From NCBI RefSeq assembly GCF_014133895.1, contig NC_050734.1, forward strand, positions 186,001-250,000: a stretch of 64,000 nucleotides of DNA, read 5' to 3'. Shown in pieces: positions 50,200-60,691 of the stretch (position 1 is its first letter; each line of letters starts with the position of its first letter). The notes under the pieces are model-generated. The model was given only the letters and a program-made list of their open reading frames with translations. It was not told the origin of the DNA and did no database searches. The stretch is from Torulaspora globosa. Taxonomy: Eukaryota > Ascomycota > Saccharomycetes > Saccharomycetales > Saccharomycetaceae. The translations under genes were made by a program, and so were the position numbers.

Positions 50200-51840
50200 A
50201 TGAGAGTGTCTACCTCATCCAAGAGCTTAGGCTCCAATCCGAGAAACAGCGTGAAAGTTTGGATTCAAACGCTGCTCTTATTAACTGGCCTATTAAGCTT
50301 ATTCCGCAAGCAATTGTTGCAATGCCTCACTTCCAATTCAGCAGTTGTCTTCAGCGAATCAAAAAAGAAGAATGTGATCTTCTTTGTGACCGATGGTATG
50401 GGCCCAGCTTCCTTATCATTGGCAAGATCTTTCAGACAGTACACGGAAAATCTGCCTATTGATGATACTTTGACGTTGGACAAGAATTTTATTGGTTCTT
50501 CCCGCACCAGATCTTCCAGCTCGCTGATCACCGACTCGGCTGCTGGTGCGACCGCCTTTTCATGTGCGTTGAAGTCGTACAATGGTGCCATTGGAGTAGA
50601 TCCCGATAAGAATCCTTGTGGTACCATACTGGAAGGTGCCAAACTAGAAGGTTATTTGACCGGTCTTGTGGTTACCACGAGAATAACGGATGCAACCCCA
50701 GCAGCATTCAGTGCTCATGCGGATTACCGCTTCCAGGAAGACCTTATTGCACTGCACCAGTTGGGAAAATATCCCCTGGGGCGCACAGTCGACTTGTTGA
50801 TCGGTGGCGGTCGTACACATTTCTACCCGCCGCATGCCGACAAGAAGTACGGCTCTCACGGTTCGCGTGAAGATGGCAGGAATCTGATCCAAGAGGCACA
50901 GGAGGACGGTTGGCAGTACGTTGGATCTCGTCAAGAGTTTGATCAATTGCAGGGAGGTAACAATGTTTCTTTGCCACTTCTGGCTCTCTTGGCGGATTAT
51001 GATATTCCATTCGATATCGATAGGAAGGATGACGAATATCCATCTCTTGCGGAAGAAGCGATGACCGCCATCAATGCATTGACAATTGCTTCGCAAGACT
51101 CTGACAAAGGGTTCTTCCTGATGATCGAAGGATCAAGAATCGATCATGCAGGTCACTTGAATGATCCAGCTGCCCAAGCAAGAGAGGTGTTGGCTTTTGA
51201 CAGAGCTTTCAAAGCTGTGAAGGAATACGTGGAAAAATCTGACATTGACACTATCCTTATCTCGACATCAGACCATGAAACTGGCGGACTAGCCGTTGGG
51301 AGGCAAGTCACAACCCAATACCCCGAGTATATTTGGTTTCCAAGAATTTTAGACCGAGCACAACATTCAGGTGAGTATCTCACTAAGAAACTTCTTGCTT
51401 TTAGGGATCAAGGCGAGGGTTGCGAGCGCTCGTTCATCAAGCATGAGCTATTCGAGAAAGGCCTAGCCATCAAAGAGTACACGGAGGACGATGTGGATGC
51501 GGTTGTGTCAACCGATGATCCTGGAAGAATTCAAGACAAGTTGAATGACATGGTCTCAGTTAGGGCAGAAATAGGTTGGTCGACACATGGCCACACTGCA
51601 GTTGACGTTAATATCTATGCGTACGCTAATAGGAAGGACACCTGGGACACTCTGCTAGATAAGCTACAAGGCAACCACGAAAATATTGAGATTGGTCAGT
51701 TTATGGCTGATCATCTAGGTTTGAATTTAGCTGAGGTAACAGAAAAAGTTCGCGATACAAAGCATTCACCTGAACCCGCTGAAGCAAGCACAGCGACCGC
51801 TCAAGGCTTCGACGAATACTATCACCGCATCAGCCCATGA
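50200..51840 (+). CDS. PHO8: Vacuolar alkaline phosphatase
   Basis: 546 residues (S. cerevisiae 566). Type II membrane protein: a short cytosolic tail (1-19), then an anchor at about 20-36. The alkaline-phosphatase domain has D65 in FVTDGMGPASL, the nucleophile S113 in TDSAAGATAF, EGSRIDHAGH and STSDHETGG, plus the late His in WSTHGHTAVDV. It hydrolyses phosphomonoesters in the vacuole using two Zn and one Mg. No clear Pho4 site upstream. Neighbours CWC21/ARL3 and MNN9 merge YDR481C and YPL050C contexts. Confidence 0.96.
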   Translation: MRVSTSSKSLGSNPRNSVKVWIQTLLLLTGLLSLFRKQLLQCLTSNSAVVFSESKKKNVIFFVTDGMGPASLSLARSFRQYTENLPIDDTLTLDKNFIGSSRTRSSSSLITDSAAGATAFSCALKSYNGAIGVDPDKNPCGTILEGAKLEGYLTGLVVTTRITDATPAAFSAHADYRFQEDLIALHQLGKYPLGRTVDLLIGGGRTHFYPPHADKKYGSHGSREDGRNLIQEAQEDGWQYVGSRQEFDQLQGGNNVSLPLLALLADYDIPFDIDRKDDEYPSLAEEAMTAINALTIASQDSDKGFFLMIEGSRIDHAGHLNDPAAQAREVLAFDRAFKAVKEYVEKSDIDTILISTSDHETGGLAVGRQVTTQYPEYIWFPRILDRAQHSGEYLTKKLLAFRDQGEGCERSFIKHELFEKGLAIKEYTEDDVDAVVSTDDPGRIQDKLNDMVSVRAEIGWSTHGHTAVDVNIYAYANRKDTWDTLLDKLQGNHENIEIGQFMADHLGLNLAEVTEKVRDTKHSPEPAEASTATAQGFDEYYHRISP

Positions 51841-51960
51841 TGACTGCTGTTGTATATTCATAAAATTGCTACGTTTTCGCGTTTGTGTTAATTACAATGA
51901 TTATGTATTGATCTTTCAAATACTCTTGCACCATTCGTGACAGAGACAAAAAGTTGCCTC

Positions 51961-53217
<1,257 letters not shown>

Positions 53218-53403
53218 CTATATCAACTACTATCTTCACTTCCAGCCGTCAGCAAGGCTTGACAAGATGCCTTTCGGTAGAAAGCTCAATTGAAAGATGT
53301 TCGTAATTCGTCGTACATAACGACACATCTTGATCTAGCTTTATTATTGATTTATTCACGACAAGCAGCTTCTTTACAGAGGATTACAGATCGGAACGGC
53401 TTA

Positions 53404-54636
53404 TCAGGGCGAGCATTCATCGAGCAGTCGCGTCGACTCGTCCCAAACCTTGTCGCATATGCTCATAAACATTTTCTTGTCGATGCTGGGGCGTTGTGAC
53501 GGGAACTCGTAGCTGAACACATTTCCGGAGATCCGTATTTCGCCGACTATGTTTTGGTCTCGGGGCTCGCTTGATGGGAAAGGTCTCGGGTCGTCCTCGA
53601 TGGCCAGGTGTGCCGACTCCGTGTCGTCGCCGTTCTCTGCGTCCTGGTCTTGTTCGTTGTCCGCTGGTGGGTTTGCGCTGTCGTTGTCCGCGTCTTTGGA
53701 TTGGTTGTCTCGCAGACGTTCATCTGTCTCTTTGGTCCTAGCTTTCTTCGTCTGGTGGTCATTTTGCAGCCTGCCACGTTTGCCCTTTGTGATCATGTCC
53801 TGGTGGTGACGGGCCTGCGAAGAGTAGGGCACAGCGGAACGTGGCTGCCACTGGGGCACCATCGGTGCATTGTACATCTGCTGAGGCGTCGACTGGTACA
53901 GCGGGAGCTGTCCTGGATACCCGTATGGGTGGTACGGCGCGTACGCCGCCATCGACGGGCCAGGGACCGGCGGAGGCATCGGATAGCTGGGGAAGTAGCT
54001 CAAATATGGTGTCTTAAGTTTGTATGCGTTCGTAGACTGAATCGGCGAGTCCCTCCGGGGCACTCCACTCGACACCCTGCCCAAATACTGCACCCTTGGC
54101 TTCCCCATCGTCGGAAACCGCTTGTCGACAGACGAACGGGGGAACTTCGGTACATGTGCCGGGGCACTCCTGGCATACATGCTCTCGCCATCCAGTCGAT
54201 ACGAAACATTAGATCCGCCGCCACTGCCGTGTAAACTAGCCGTTGTGCTGTTTGTCTCCGATATACTGAGCGGCGGTGGGATCCGCTTCCTTTTCAAAGA
54301 CTTCCCCACTGTATTCAGCTGCATCTCACCGTCCCGCTCCACCTCAGCACTATCATCGTCCACCACTATGCTCTGACACCCGTCTCTCGCATCCTCGTCC
54401 TCGTCCTCGTCCTCCTCCACACGCGGCGACGTCGACGACAACTTCTTAATCACGTCTCTCTGGTTCCTCTCGATGTCCTTCGACATCTCAATGGTACTCA
54501 ACATCTTATCTGTCATTCTGCTTGGCTGTAGCCCCAGTGAAGCACACAGCTTCCCTAGCTTTTCCCGTTTCTCGCTCTTCAAATCATCTTCTTCCTCGGA
54601 AGCGGACCTCTCTACCATCTTATCGTCCTTGCCCAT
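53404..54636 (-). CDS. DIG1: Dig1/Dig2-type repressor of Ste12
   Basis: 410 residues (S. cerevisiae Dig1 452, Dig2 323). Mostly disordered: acidic N-terminus, basic LKRKRIPPPLSISETNS (about 140), Pro/Tyr-rich middle (SYPMPPPVPGPSMAAY). The conserved C-terminal domain is GEIRISGNVFSYEFPSQRPS and KKMFMSICDKVWDES. Dig proteins inhibit Ste12/Tec1 until phosphorylated by Fus3 or Kss1. It is the single gene for the DIG1/DIG2 pair, between MNN9 and CAM1 (YPL049C context) and near PHO8 (YDR480W context). ATG at 54636; another Met lies six codons later. Confidence 0.92.
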   Translation of the reverse strand: MGKDDKMVERSASEEEDDLKSEKREKLGKLCASLGLQPSRMTDKMLSTIEMSKDIERNQRDVIKKLSSTSPRVEEDEDEDEDARDGCQSIVVDDDSAEVERDGEMQLNTVGKSLKRKRIPPPLSISETNSTTASLHGSGGGSNVSYRLDGESMYARSAPAHVPKFPRSSVDKRFPTMGKPRVQYLGRVSSGVPRRDSPIQSTNAYKLKTPYLSYFPSYPMPPPVPGPSMAAYAPYHPYGYPGQLPLYQSTPQQMYNAPMVPQWQPRSAVPYSSQARHHQDMITKGKRGRLQNDHQTKKARTKETDERLRDNQSKDADNDSANPPADNEQDQDAENGDDTESAHLAIEDDPRPFPSSEPRDQNIVGEIRISGNVFSYEFPSQRPSIDKKMFMSICDKVWDESTRLLDECSP

Positions 54637-55170
54637 TCCAACGCTCTGCCAACCTTCCACGCTTCCCAACTACCACGTTTGTTTCCTTTCTACTAGTGAC
54701 AACAGCACGATAAACTATCTACAAGAAAAATAAACCTGGCATGTCCCTGACCATGACACGCTACACAACCTCTATGTGAGTATATATATATTACACATAA
54801 AGCTTATCAGGGACCCTGCCGGACAGCCTCAAATTCAAACCACATTACTCGTACTCAATCCGCGCTACATTAGCCCTGTCTCAGACTGATACAGACAATT
54901 GCACGACTCTCTCAGCTCATGAAACACTTTGAATGCACAGCTTATTATTTCTTAATATGTATGGCTTTTTTTTTCAAGAATTTGCTGGCGAGCTAAGAAA
55001 TCGCCGCAGGGATTCGTCCAATAGTAGGGTTTTACAGGGTTTTCCAACGAAAGCGCAGTTTGTATGGTATATACCGTTGACGACAGTAATAGGAGAGCGA
55101 GTTCTGTGATACCAAGAGACCAGTTTCAGGCTTGCTGAGAAACTACAAGCAACCGAACGGAGGTGTCAAA
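54637..55170. other. Divergent intergenic region DIG1 / CAM1
   Basis: 534 bases. TATATATATA at about 54781-54791 and a poly-T run at 54965-54974. GTAGGGTTTT and CAGGGTTTT repeat near 55025-55042 upstream of CAM1; a binding factor is not clear. No gene seen. Confidence 0.5.
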
Positions 55171-56424
55171 ATGTCGCAGAAAAGCGTGTTGTACTCGAAC
55201 TTCCGGATTAGAAGTTGGGTGCCTAGGGCTCTTGTGAGATACTTGGGCTTGGATGTGCAGGTGGTGAACCCATACTGTGAAGAGGCGGAGAAAGAGTTTG
55301 CGCAGCACTTTCCTTTGAAGAAGTTGCCTGCGTTCTTGGGGCCAAATGGCTTCAAGCTGACTGAGCAGATCGCAATCAACCATTATTTGATCAATAGTAG
55401 CAAGGATGAAAAAATTAAGGCTCAGCTGCTAGGTGCCCCTGCAGACATCAAGACGCAGGCGGAGATTTTGAGATGGGAGTCGCTTGCCAACAGCGACTTG
55501 ATCGTTTTCATGGTGAGAGTTTTCAAGCCATTGATCGAGGAGGGCGTCCCGTACGTTAAGAAGGACGCAGACGCTGCGTGGGCCGTGGTGGAGGAGATTG
55601 CCGGGATCTACGAGGCGAGACTGAGCGAGAAGACGTATTTAGTGGGTGAGCGGATCACTTTGGCAGACCTGGTCAGCGCCGCTGCGTTCACCAGAGGGTT
55701 CAATTACCTGTTTGGCGCCGCGTGGAGAAAGCAGCATCCTAGTATCGTGAGATGGTTCAACACGGTGACCGCCGGTGAGATCCTGAGGGACGAGTACAGG
55801 GATTTTAAGTTCATCGACGAGCCGGTGAAGCCGCCTCAGAACGTCAGCAAGAAGAAAGAGAAGAAGAAGGAGGCTGCGCCAGCAGCCTCCAAGCCCAAGC
55901 CAGAGGTCGAGGAAAAGCCTGCGGAGGCCAGGAAGCCAAAACACCCGCTGGAGCTACTCGGCAAGTCCAGCTTTGTGCTGGACGAGTGGAAGAGAAAGTA
56001 CTCCAACGAGGACACCAGACCGGTCGCCCTGCCATGGTTCTGGGAACACTACAACCCGGAAGAGTACTCGCTCTGGAGGGTGGACTACAAGTACAACGAC
56101 GAGTTGACGTTGACGTTCATGTCCAACAACCTCATCGGTGGCTTCTTCAACAGATTGTCGGCTTCGACCAAGTACATGTTCGGCTGCTTGGTCGTCTACG
56201 GGGAAAACAACAACAACGGCATCACCGGTGCCGTCATGCTGAGGGGCCAGGACCACGTCCCAGCCTTCGATGTGGCCCCAGACTGGGAATCCTACTCCTA
56301 CACCAAGCTCGACCCGTCTAACGAACAAGACAAGGAATTCGTCAACGACATGTGGGCCTGGGACAGGCCGGTCGTTGCCAATGGCGAGCCAAGAGAGATC
56401 GCTGACGGCAAAGTCTTGAAATGA
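55171..56424 (+). CDS. CAM1: Translation elongation factor eEF1B gamma
   Basis: 417 residues (S. cerevisiae Cam1 415, Tef4 412). N-terminal glutathione-transferase-like domain at 1-220 (SVLYSNFRIRSWVPRALV, FPLKKLPAFLGPNGF). A Lys/Ala/Pro-rich linker at 220-255 contains KKKEKKKEAAPAASK. The EF1G domain to the C-terminus includes LDEWKRKYSNEDTRPVALP and WFWEHYNPEEYSLW. It anchors the eEF1B exchange complex that reloads eEF1A with GTP. The ATG at 55171 matches the S. cerevisiae start MSQ; 13 in-frame upstream codons lack an ATG. Confidence 0.96.
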   Translation: MSQKSVLYSNFRIRSWVPRALVRYLGLDVQVVNPYCEEAEKEFAQHFPLKKLPAFLGPNGFKLTEQIAINHYLINSSKDEKIKAQLLGAPADIKTQAEILRWESLANSDLIVFMVRVFKPLIEEGVPYVKKDADAAWAVVEEIAGIYEARLSEKTYLVGERITLADLVSAAAFTRGFNYLFGAAWRKQHPSIVRWFNTVTAGEILRDEYRDFKFIDEPVKPPQNVSKKKEKKKEAAPAASKPKPEVEEKPAEARKPKHPLELLGKSSFVLDEWKRKYSNEDTRPVALPWFWEHYNPEEYSLWRVDYKYNDELTLTFMSNNLIGGFFNRLSASTKYMFGCLVVYGENNNNGITGAVMLRGQDHVPAFDVAPDWESYSYTKLDPSNEQDKEFVNDMWAWDRPVVANGEPREIADGKVLK

Positions 56425-56494
56425 GTTCTACCCTCTATATATGGACCCACTCTTATAGCGCTTTATTCAAGTTTTATCGATTTTCGGAGATGTG

Positions 56495-56605
56495 CGGTTG
56501 CTAGGTATTAACGCCGGAGGGGAGAAAGTTGGAGTAAAAGTTGACCAGTTATTGTCTCATGAGGTACATGACGATAGGGGATGGTGACAGACCGGGGTAT
56601 ATAAA
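56495..56605 (+). promoter_or_regulatory. CTA1 promoter: ORE-like site, two STREs and TATA box
   Basis: CGG 56495-56497 and CCG 56514-56516 are 16 bases apart. This matches the spacing of an oleate response element CGGN3TNAN(9-12)CCG, with the internal T replaced by C. STRE-type AGGGG lies at 56518-56522 and 56576-56580. TATATAAA lies at 56598-56605, about 75 bases before the ATG. Confidence 0.55.
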
Positions 56606-56677
56606 GGCGGAGGGCGGCGGCATTGAATCGAGTCGGCTGCGGGCAGTTTGACGGTAAGACGAGATTGCACAGCGAAG

Positions 56678-58237
56678 ATGTCAGGTAGAGGTGAAGGTGA
56701 AGGAAAGGGTAATGACAATACCAACAGCTCAGAGGTAAGGAAGGACAGAGTGGTGACTACGGTGGAGGGGATGCCAATCAACGAGCCGTTTGCCACTCAG
56801 CGGGTTGGTCAGCATGGTCCACTTCTGATGCAAGATTCGAGTTTGATCGAGCTGTTGGCTCATTTCAACAGAGAGAGAATACCGGAGAGGAATCCGCACG
56901 CTCACGGGTCCGGTGCATTTGGGTACTTTGAGGTGACTGACGACATTACGGACATTTGTGGGTCTGCGATGTTCAGCGAGATCGGCAAGAGGACCAGATG
57001 TCTAACGCGGTTTTCGACCGTTGGTGGCGAAAAGGGGTCGGCGGACACCGTGAGGGACCCTAGAGGGTTTTCAACGAAGTTTTACACGGAGGAAGGAAAT
57101 CTGGACTGGGTGTACAACAACACGCCCATCTTCTTCATTCGTGACCCGGCGAAATTCCCACATTTCATCCATACGCAGAAGAGGAACCCTCAAACCAATC
57201 TGAAGGATCCAGATATGTTTTGGGATTTCTTGACTACGCCGGAAAACCAGGTTTGCATTCACCAGTTGGTGATTCTGTTCTCGGACCGGGGGACACCGGC
57301 TAGTTACAGGCATATGAACGGGTACTCTGGTCACACTTACAAATGGTCCAACAAGAAGGGAGACTGGCACTACGTACAGGTTCACATCAAGACCGATCAG
57401 GGCATCAAGAACTTGACAAACGAGGAGGCTATGAGGATCGCGGGTGAGAACCCGGACTTTTGCCAGAAGGACCTGTTCGATAGCATCGAGAAGGGGAACG
57501 CGCCAAGCTGGACCGTTTTTATACAGACCATGACCGAGCAGGAGGCCAAGAGGCTGCCTTTCTCTGTATTTGACTTAACTAAAGTTTGGCCGCACAAACA
57601 GTTCCCCTTGCGTCGTGTGGGAAAGCTGGTGTTGAACGAGAACCCTCAGAATTTCTTTGCGCAGGTCGAACAGGCCGCCTTTGCACCCAGCAACACTGTA
57701 CCATATCAGGAGGCCAGTGCAGATCCAGTTTTGCAGTCCCGCCTGTTTGCGTATTCGGACGCTCACCGCTACAGACTAGGACCAAACTTCAACCAGATCC
57801 CTGTCAATTGCCCTTACGCTTCTCGTTTCTTCCACCCGGCCATTCGAGATGGTCCCATGAATGTTAATGGTAATTTCGGTGCCGAACCAAATTATCTAGC
57901 CAACAGTAAGCAGTACCAGTTCCTGCAACAGGAAAGACCCATTCAACAGCATCAGGAGGTCTGGGCAGGCCCGGCTACTCCATTCCATTGGGCAACTTCT
58001 CCAGGTGACATTGATTACGTCCAGGCCAGAGACCTTTACAGAAAAGTTTTAGCCAGGCAGCCAGGTCAGCAGGAGAACCTCGCTCACAACATTGGTGTCC
58101 ATGTTGCGGGCGCACGACCCGACATCCAGCAGCGTGTTTTTGAGATGTTTGCTCGCGTCGACAAGCAGCTGGCCGCTGATATCAGAAAGGAATGTAGTGC
58201 TGCTTCGTCCGGATCCGAGCTACGTTCCAAACTGTGA
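56678..58237 (+). CDS. CTA1: Peroxisomal catalase A
   Basis: 519 residues (S. cerevisiae Cta1 515). Haem catalase with catalytic His74 in RNPHAHGSGAFGYFEV, the distal-side FSTVGGEKGS, and the proximal Tyr in RLFAYSDAHRYRLGPN. It ends in SKL, a perfect type-1 peroxisomal signal. Cta1 of S. cerevisiae ends SKF, so the signal here is stronger. It breaks down hydrogen peroxide from beta-oxidation. ATG at 56678 follows AGCGAAG. The gene lies between CAM1 and SGF11/RMD5, corresponding to YDR256C. Confidence 0.96.
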   Translation: MSGRGEGEGKGNDNTNSSEVRKDRVVTTVEGMPINEPFATQRVGQHGPLLMQDSSLIELLAHFNRERIPERNPHAHGSGAFGYFEVTDDITDICGSAMFSEIGKRTRCLTRFSTVGGEKGSADTVRDPRGFSTKFYTEEGNLDWVYNNTPIFFIRDPAKFPHFIHTQKRNPQTNLKDPDMFWDFLTTPENQVCIHQLVILFSDRGTPASYRHMNGYSGHTYKWSNKKGDWHYVQVHIKTDQGIKNLTNEEAMRIAGENPDFCQKDLFDSIEKGNAPSWTVFIQTMTEQEAKRLPFSVFDLTKVWPHKQFPLRRVGKLVLNENPQNFFAQVEQAAFAPSNTVPYQEASADPVLQSRLFAYSDAHRYRLGPNFNQIPVNCPYASRFFHPAIRDGPMNVNGNFGAEPNYLANSKQYQFLQQERPIQQHQEVWAGPATPFHWATSPGDIDYVQARDLYRKVLARQPGQQENLAHNIGVHVAGARPDIQQRVFEMFARVDKQLAADIRKECSAASSGSELRSKL

Positions 58238-58522
58238 ATACCCATATCCGTTTATCGCGTCTATTAGTTTCACACACCAGAGAGCTGATTTGATTCATCT
58301 GTCATCTCAATAAGTTATTTAACGTATTTATCTATCTATTTATTCATGGAGATCATTAGGTGCTTAATCAACCGAGGTTTTTTAAAAACAGTCCCGTCTA
58401 CTATAGGCGACACTCTTGTTCGATCTGTTGACGCGCTGAGCATCTGGCAGAGACAAATCGTTACGATCTCTCTAGCAAGGTAGCATCCTTCAAAGAAGCC
58501 TTTGGACACAATCACAAACGCA

Positions 58523-58813
58523 ATGCCTGAGCTCATGGAGTCCATGTCAAACGGAATTTTCCACAACTTGATTACAACCTTGATTCAAGATCTCGTTGCG
58601 AGAGAGACCTCAAAAGAACAGTTGCTAAGAGCCAGATACCCAGACCTGAAGCCATATCACTACAGTACGGACCACCAACTCGACATACACGGCAAACCAA
58701 AACAGCAGGAGTCATCGCACTATCTGCATTGTGACAACTGCGGGAGAGACGTTTCAGCCAACCGATTCGCTGCTCATTTGCAGAGATGCCTAGGTAGGGG
58801 TTCAAGAAGGTGA
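58523..58813 (+). CDS. SGF11: SAGA deubiquitinase-module subunit Sgf11
   Basis: 96 residues (S. cerevisiae 99). An N-terminal helix (SNGIFHNLITTLIQDLVARE) docks on Sgf73/Sus1/Ubp8. The C-terminal zinc finger CDNCGRDVSANRFAAHLQRC contacts the nucleosome. It is part of the Ubp8 module that removes ubiquitin from H2B. ATG at 58523; the seven codons upstream lack an ATG. Precedes RMD5 on the same strand. Confidence 0.95.
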   Translation: MPELMESMSNGIFHNLITTLIQDLVARETSKEQLLRARYPDLKPYHYSTDHQLDIHGKPKQQESSHYLHCDNCGRDVSANRFAAHLQRCLGRGSRR

Positions 58814-58896
58814 GACAGCTGTAATTGATGATCTGATCGACTCCAAATCCTTTAAGAACGTCTTCATGATAAGCTAGCGCTCTTAACTATGGGAGC

Positions 58897-58902
58897 CACG
58901 TG
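58897..58902 (+). promoter_or_regulatory. CACGTG site upstream of RMD5
   Basis: Exact CACGTG (CACGTGAC context) 108 bases before the RMD5 ATG; Cbf1-type. Confidence 0.5.
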
Positions 58903-59009
58903 ACTGGAAATTCGGTATAAGGTTCTGAAAGGGAGCTGATCAGCAGTCTAAGAGATGACGGACTGATAGGGTGATTCAAGTAGAGCTCTGGTTTTGGTTT
59001 GCTGCTACA

Positions 59010-60227
59010 ATGTCAACGCTGCTTCACACCTTGCAAACCGAGTTTGATAAATTTTACGACTCTTCTTCGAGGGAACCTATCACCAAGAGATGTGCTGAAG
59101 AGACACAGACATTTAAGTTGCAACTGAAGAAGCTGAAAGCTCATCTGGCGAAGCACATCCAAGACTCAGAGTCAGCGAGTAGTGAAGGAAACGAAATAGA
59201 AAAGGAGAAGAGTAAGAGGAGAAAGGATTACGTGGTGGACAAGCTGAGGAAATCGCACAAGTCATGGGATCAGTCGCTCAAGAAGCAAGTGAAGCATTTA
59301 TCTCAGCAGCATGCGAGGTTTGGAAGGGTAGCCTTGGTTAAACTCTTCGACTTTGGTGGCATTGATGATGTTTACGTGAATAAACTTCCTGCAGGCTCGA
59401 AGAAGGCTGTTGATGGGGCCATTAGTTTCCATATATCGAGATACAACATAGGGAACTTGTCGGTTAATGGCGGTGCAGAAATGACAAGGTACTTGAATGA
59501 TATGTACGGAATCCCGGAAAAGACATCCTCCAAATTCGTTGAGATGGGTCAGATTGTTCAAGATTTGAAGCTTGGCGACTCTACAAGTTGTCGCAAATGG
59601 TGTGTGGAAAATTCTCCCTTGATTTTCGAATTATACGTTTTAGAATGCTTACAACTGTTTGCAAGAGGTAACACTCTTGAGACTTATCACCACCTTACGG
59701 CAAAGTTACCGCCATGTTCATTCCATCAGATAACCAAACATGTGTCACCGATTCTCACGCAGCTTGTGCTCGGGCAGACCATTCAGAATATCGATGAGGC
59801 TATTCAACTTCAGTTGAAGAAGTGCATTTCATTGTTCACCAAGGAATACTGTGCAAGGAAAAACCTGCCCTTCGATTCACCGTTGTTTTTGATTGTCCTA
59901 AGTGGTGTTATCTCCTTTAAATTCTTCATGAAATATACGACTATCAGGGCTGCTTCTCATGTTGACTGGACTACCGAAGATGAGCTGCCATTTGATGTGC
60001 AGCTGCCCAATTTCCTATGTCATTTCCATCCCATATTCATCTGCCCGGTCCTGAAGGAGGAAACCACCGAGGATAATCCTCCTTATTCACTTCCCTGTCA
60101 TCACATTCTTTCGAAAAAATCGATGGAGCGTTTGTCAAAGAATGGGACGTCCACTTTTAAATGTCCTTATTGCCCCGTTAACGCCTCCAAGTCTAAGACC
60201 AGAAGGGTCAATTTTGTAATGTTGTAG
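59010..60227 (+). CDS. RMD5: Rmd5/Gid2, RING subunit of the GID ubiquitin ligase
   Basis: 405 residues (S. cerevisiae 421). The middle contains the LisH/CTLH region (about 140-235, with RKWCVENSPLIFELYVLE). The degenerate C-terminal RING is CPVLKEETTEDNPPYSLPCH, then KCPYCP, as in Gid RINGs. With Fyv10 it forms the catalytic module that ubiquitinates gluconeogenic enzymes through the Pro/N-degron when glucose returns. I use the ATG at 59010. Stop codons of RMD5 and ELC1 are only five bases apart, so the transcripts must overlap. Confidence 0.94.
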   Translation: MSTLLHTLQTEFDKFYDSSSREPITKRCAEETQTFKLQLKKLKAHLAKHIQDSESASSEGNEIEKEKSKRRKDYVVDKLRKSHKSWDQSLKKQVKHLSQQHARFGRVALVKLFDFGGIDDVYVNKLPAGSKKAVDGAISFHISRYNIGNLSVNGGAEMTRYLNDMYGIPEKTSSKFVEMGQIVQDLKLGDSTSCRKWCVENSPLIFELYVLECLQLFARGNTLETYHHLTAKLPPCSFHQITKHVSPILTQLVLGQTIQNIDEAIQLQLKKCISLFTKEYCARKNLPFDSPLFLIVLSGVISFKFFMKYTTIRAASHVDWTTEDELPFDVQLPNFLCHFHPIFICPVLKEETTEDNPPYSLPCHHILSKKSMERLSKNGTSTFKCPYCPVNASKSKTRRVNFVML

Positions 60228-60232
60228 ATTGT

Positions 60233-60526
60233 TTATATGCCCAGGTAATCTGCTGCTAGCAACAGTTCTAGTGCCATTTCGGTTGGTATTTCGAACTCGG
60301 GTATATCTTCGATATCGTCGGCAGCATCATGATACTGCAAGTTGTATTCCAGGTATTCTACAACTTTTTGCAGTACCTTTGAGTCAAAGGTTGGCAGTTC
60401 TATTCTGCCATCGCTTTCCTTGAAAGGACCCTCCAACATTGACTTCAAAGTTGATGAAATTGAGGCAGCCTCTCGAGAGATCTCAATCTCGGTATTATCA
60501 TTGGAAATCAGCCTTACCGTGCTCAT
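60233..60526 (-). CDS. ELC1: Elongin C
   Basis: 97 residues (S. cerevisiae 99). Skp1/BTB-type fold with VRLISNDNTEIEISREAAS at the start and ELLLAADYLGI at the end, the family signature. Elc1 forms part of Cul3/Ela1 and Rad7/Rad16 ubiquitin ligases, which act on stalled RNA polymerase II and in nucleotide-excision repair. ATG at 60526. It is divergent from VPS16 with 165 bases between, as YPL046C is from YPL045W. Confidence 0.96.
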   Translation of the reverse strand: MSTVRLISNDNTEIEISREAASISSTLKSMLEGPFKESDGRIELPTFDSKVLQKVVEYLEYNLQYHDAADDIEDIPEFEIPTEMALELLLAADYLGI

Positions 60527-60691
60527 CTCAAGCTAATTCTAATGGCCTTTATATCAGGATTTGTCAACCTCTCTGTCCTTTTATGCTCAGTCTTCGCTTC
60601 ATTGAAATTCCATCAAAGATCCCAATACATAGAAAGACATCGTTATTAAAGCCAATGGCTTAAAGAGGGATAGCTAGTTGATTCATCAGCG

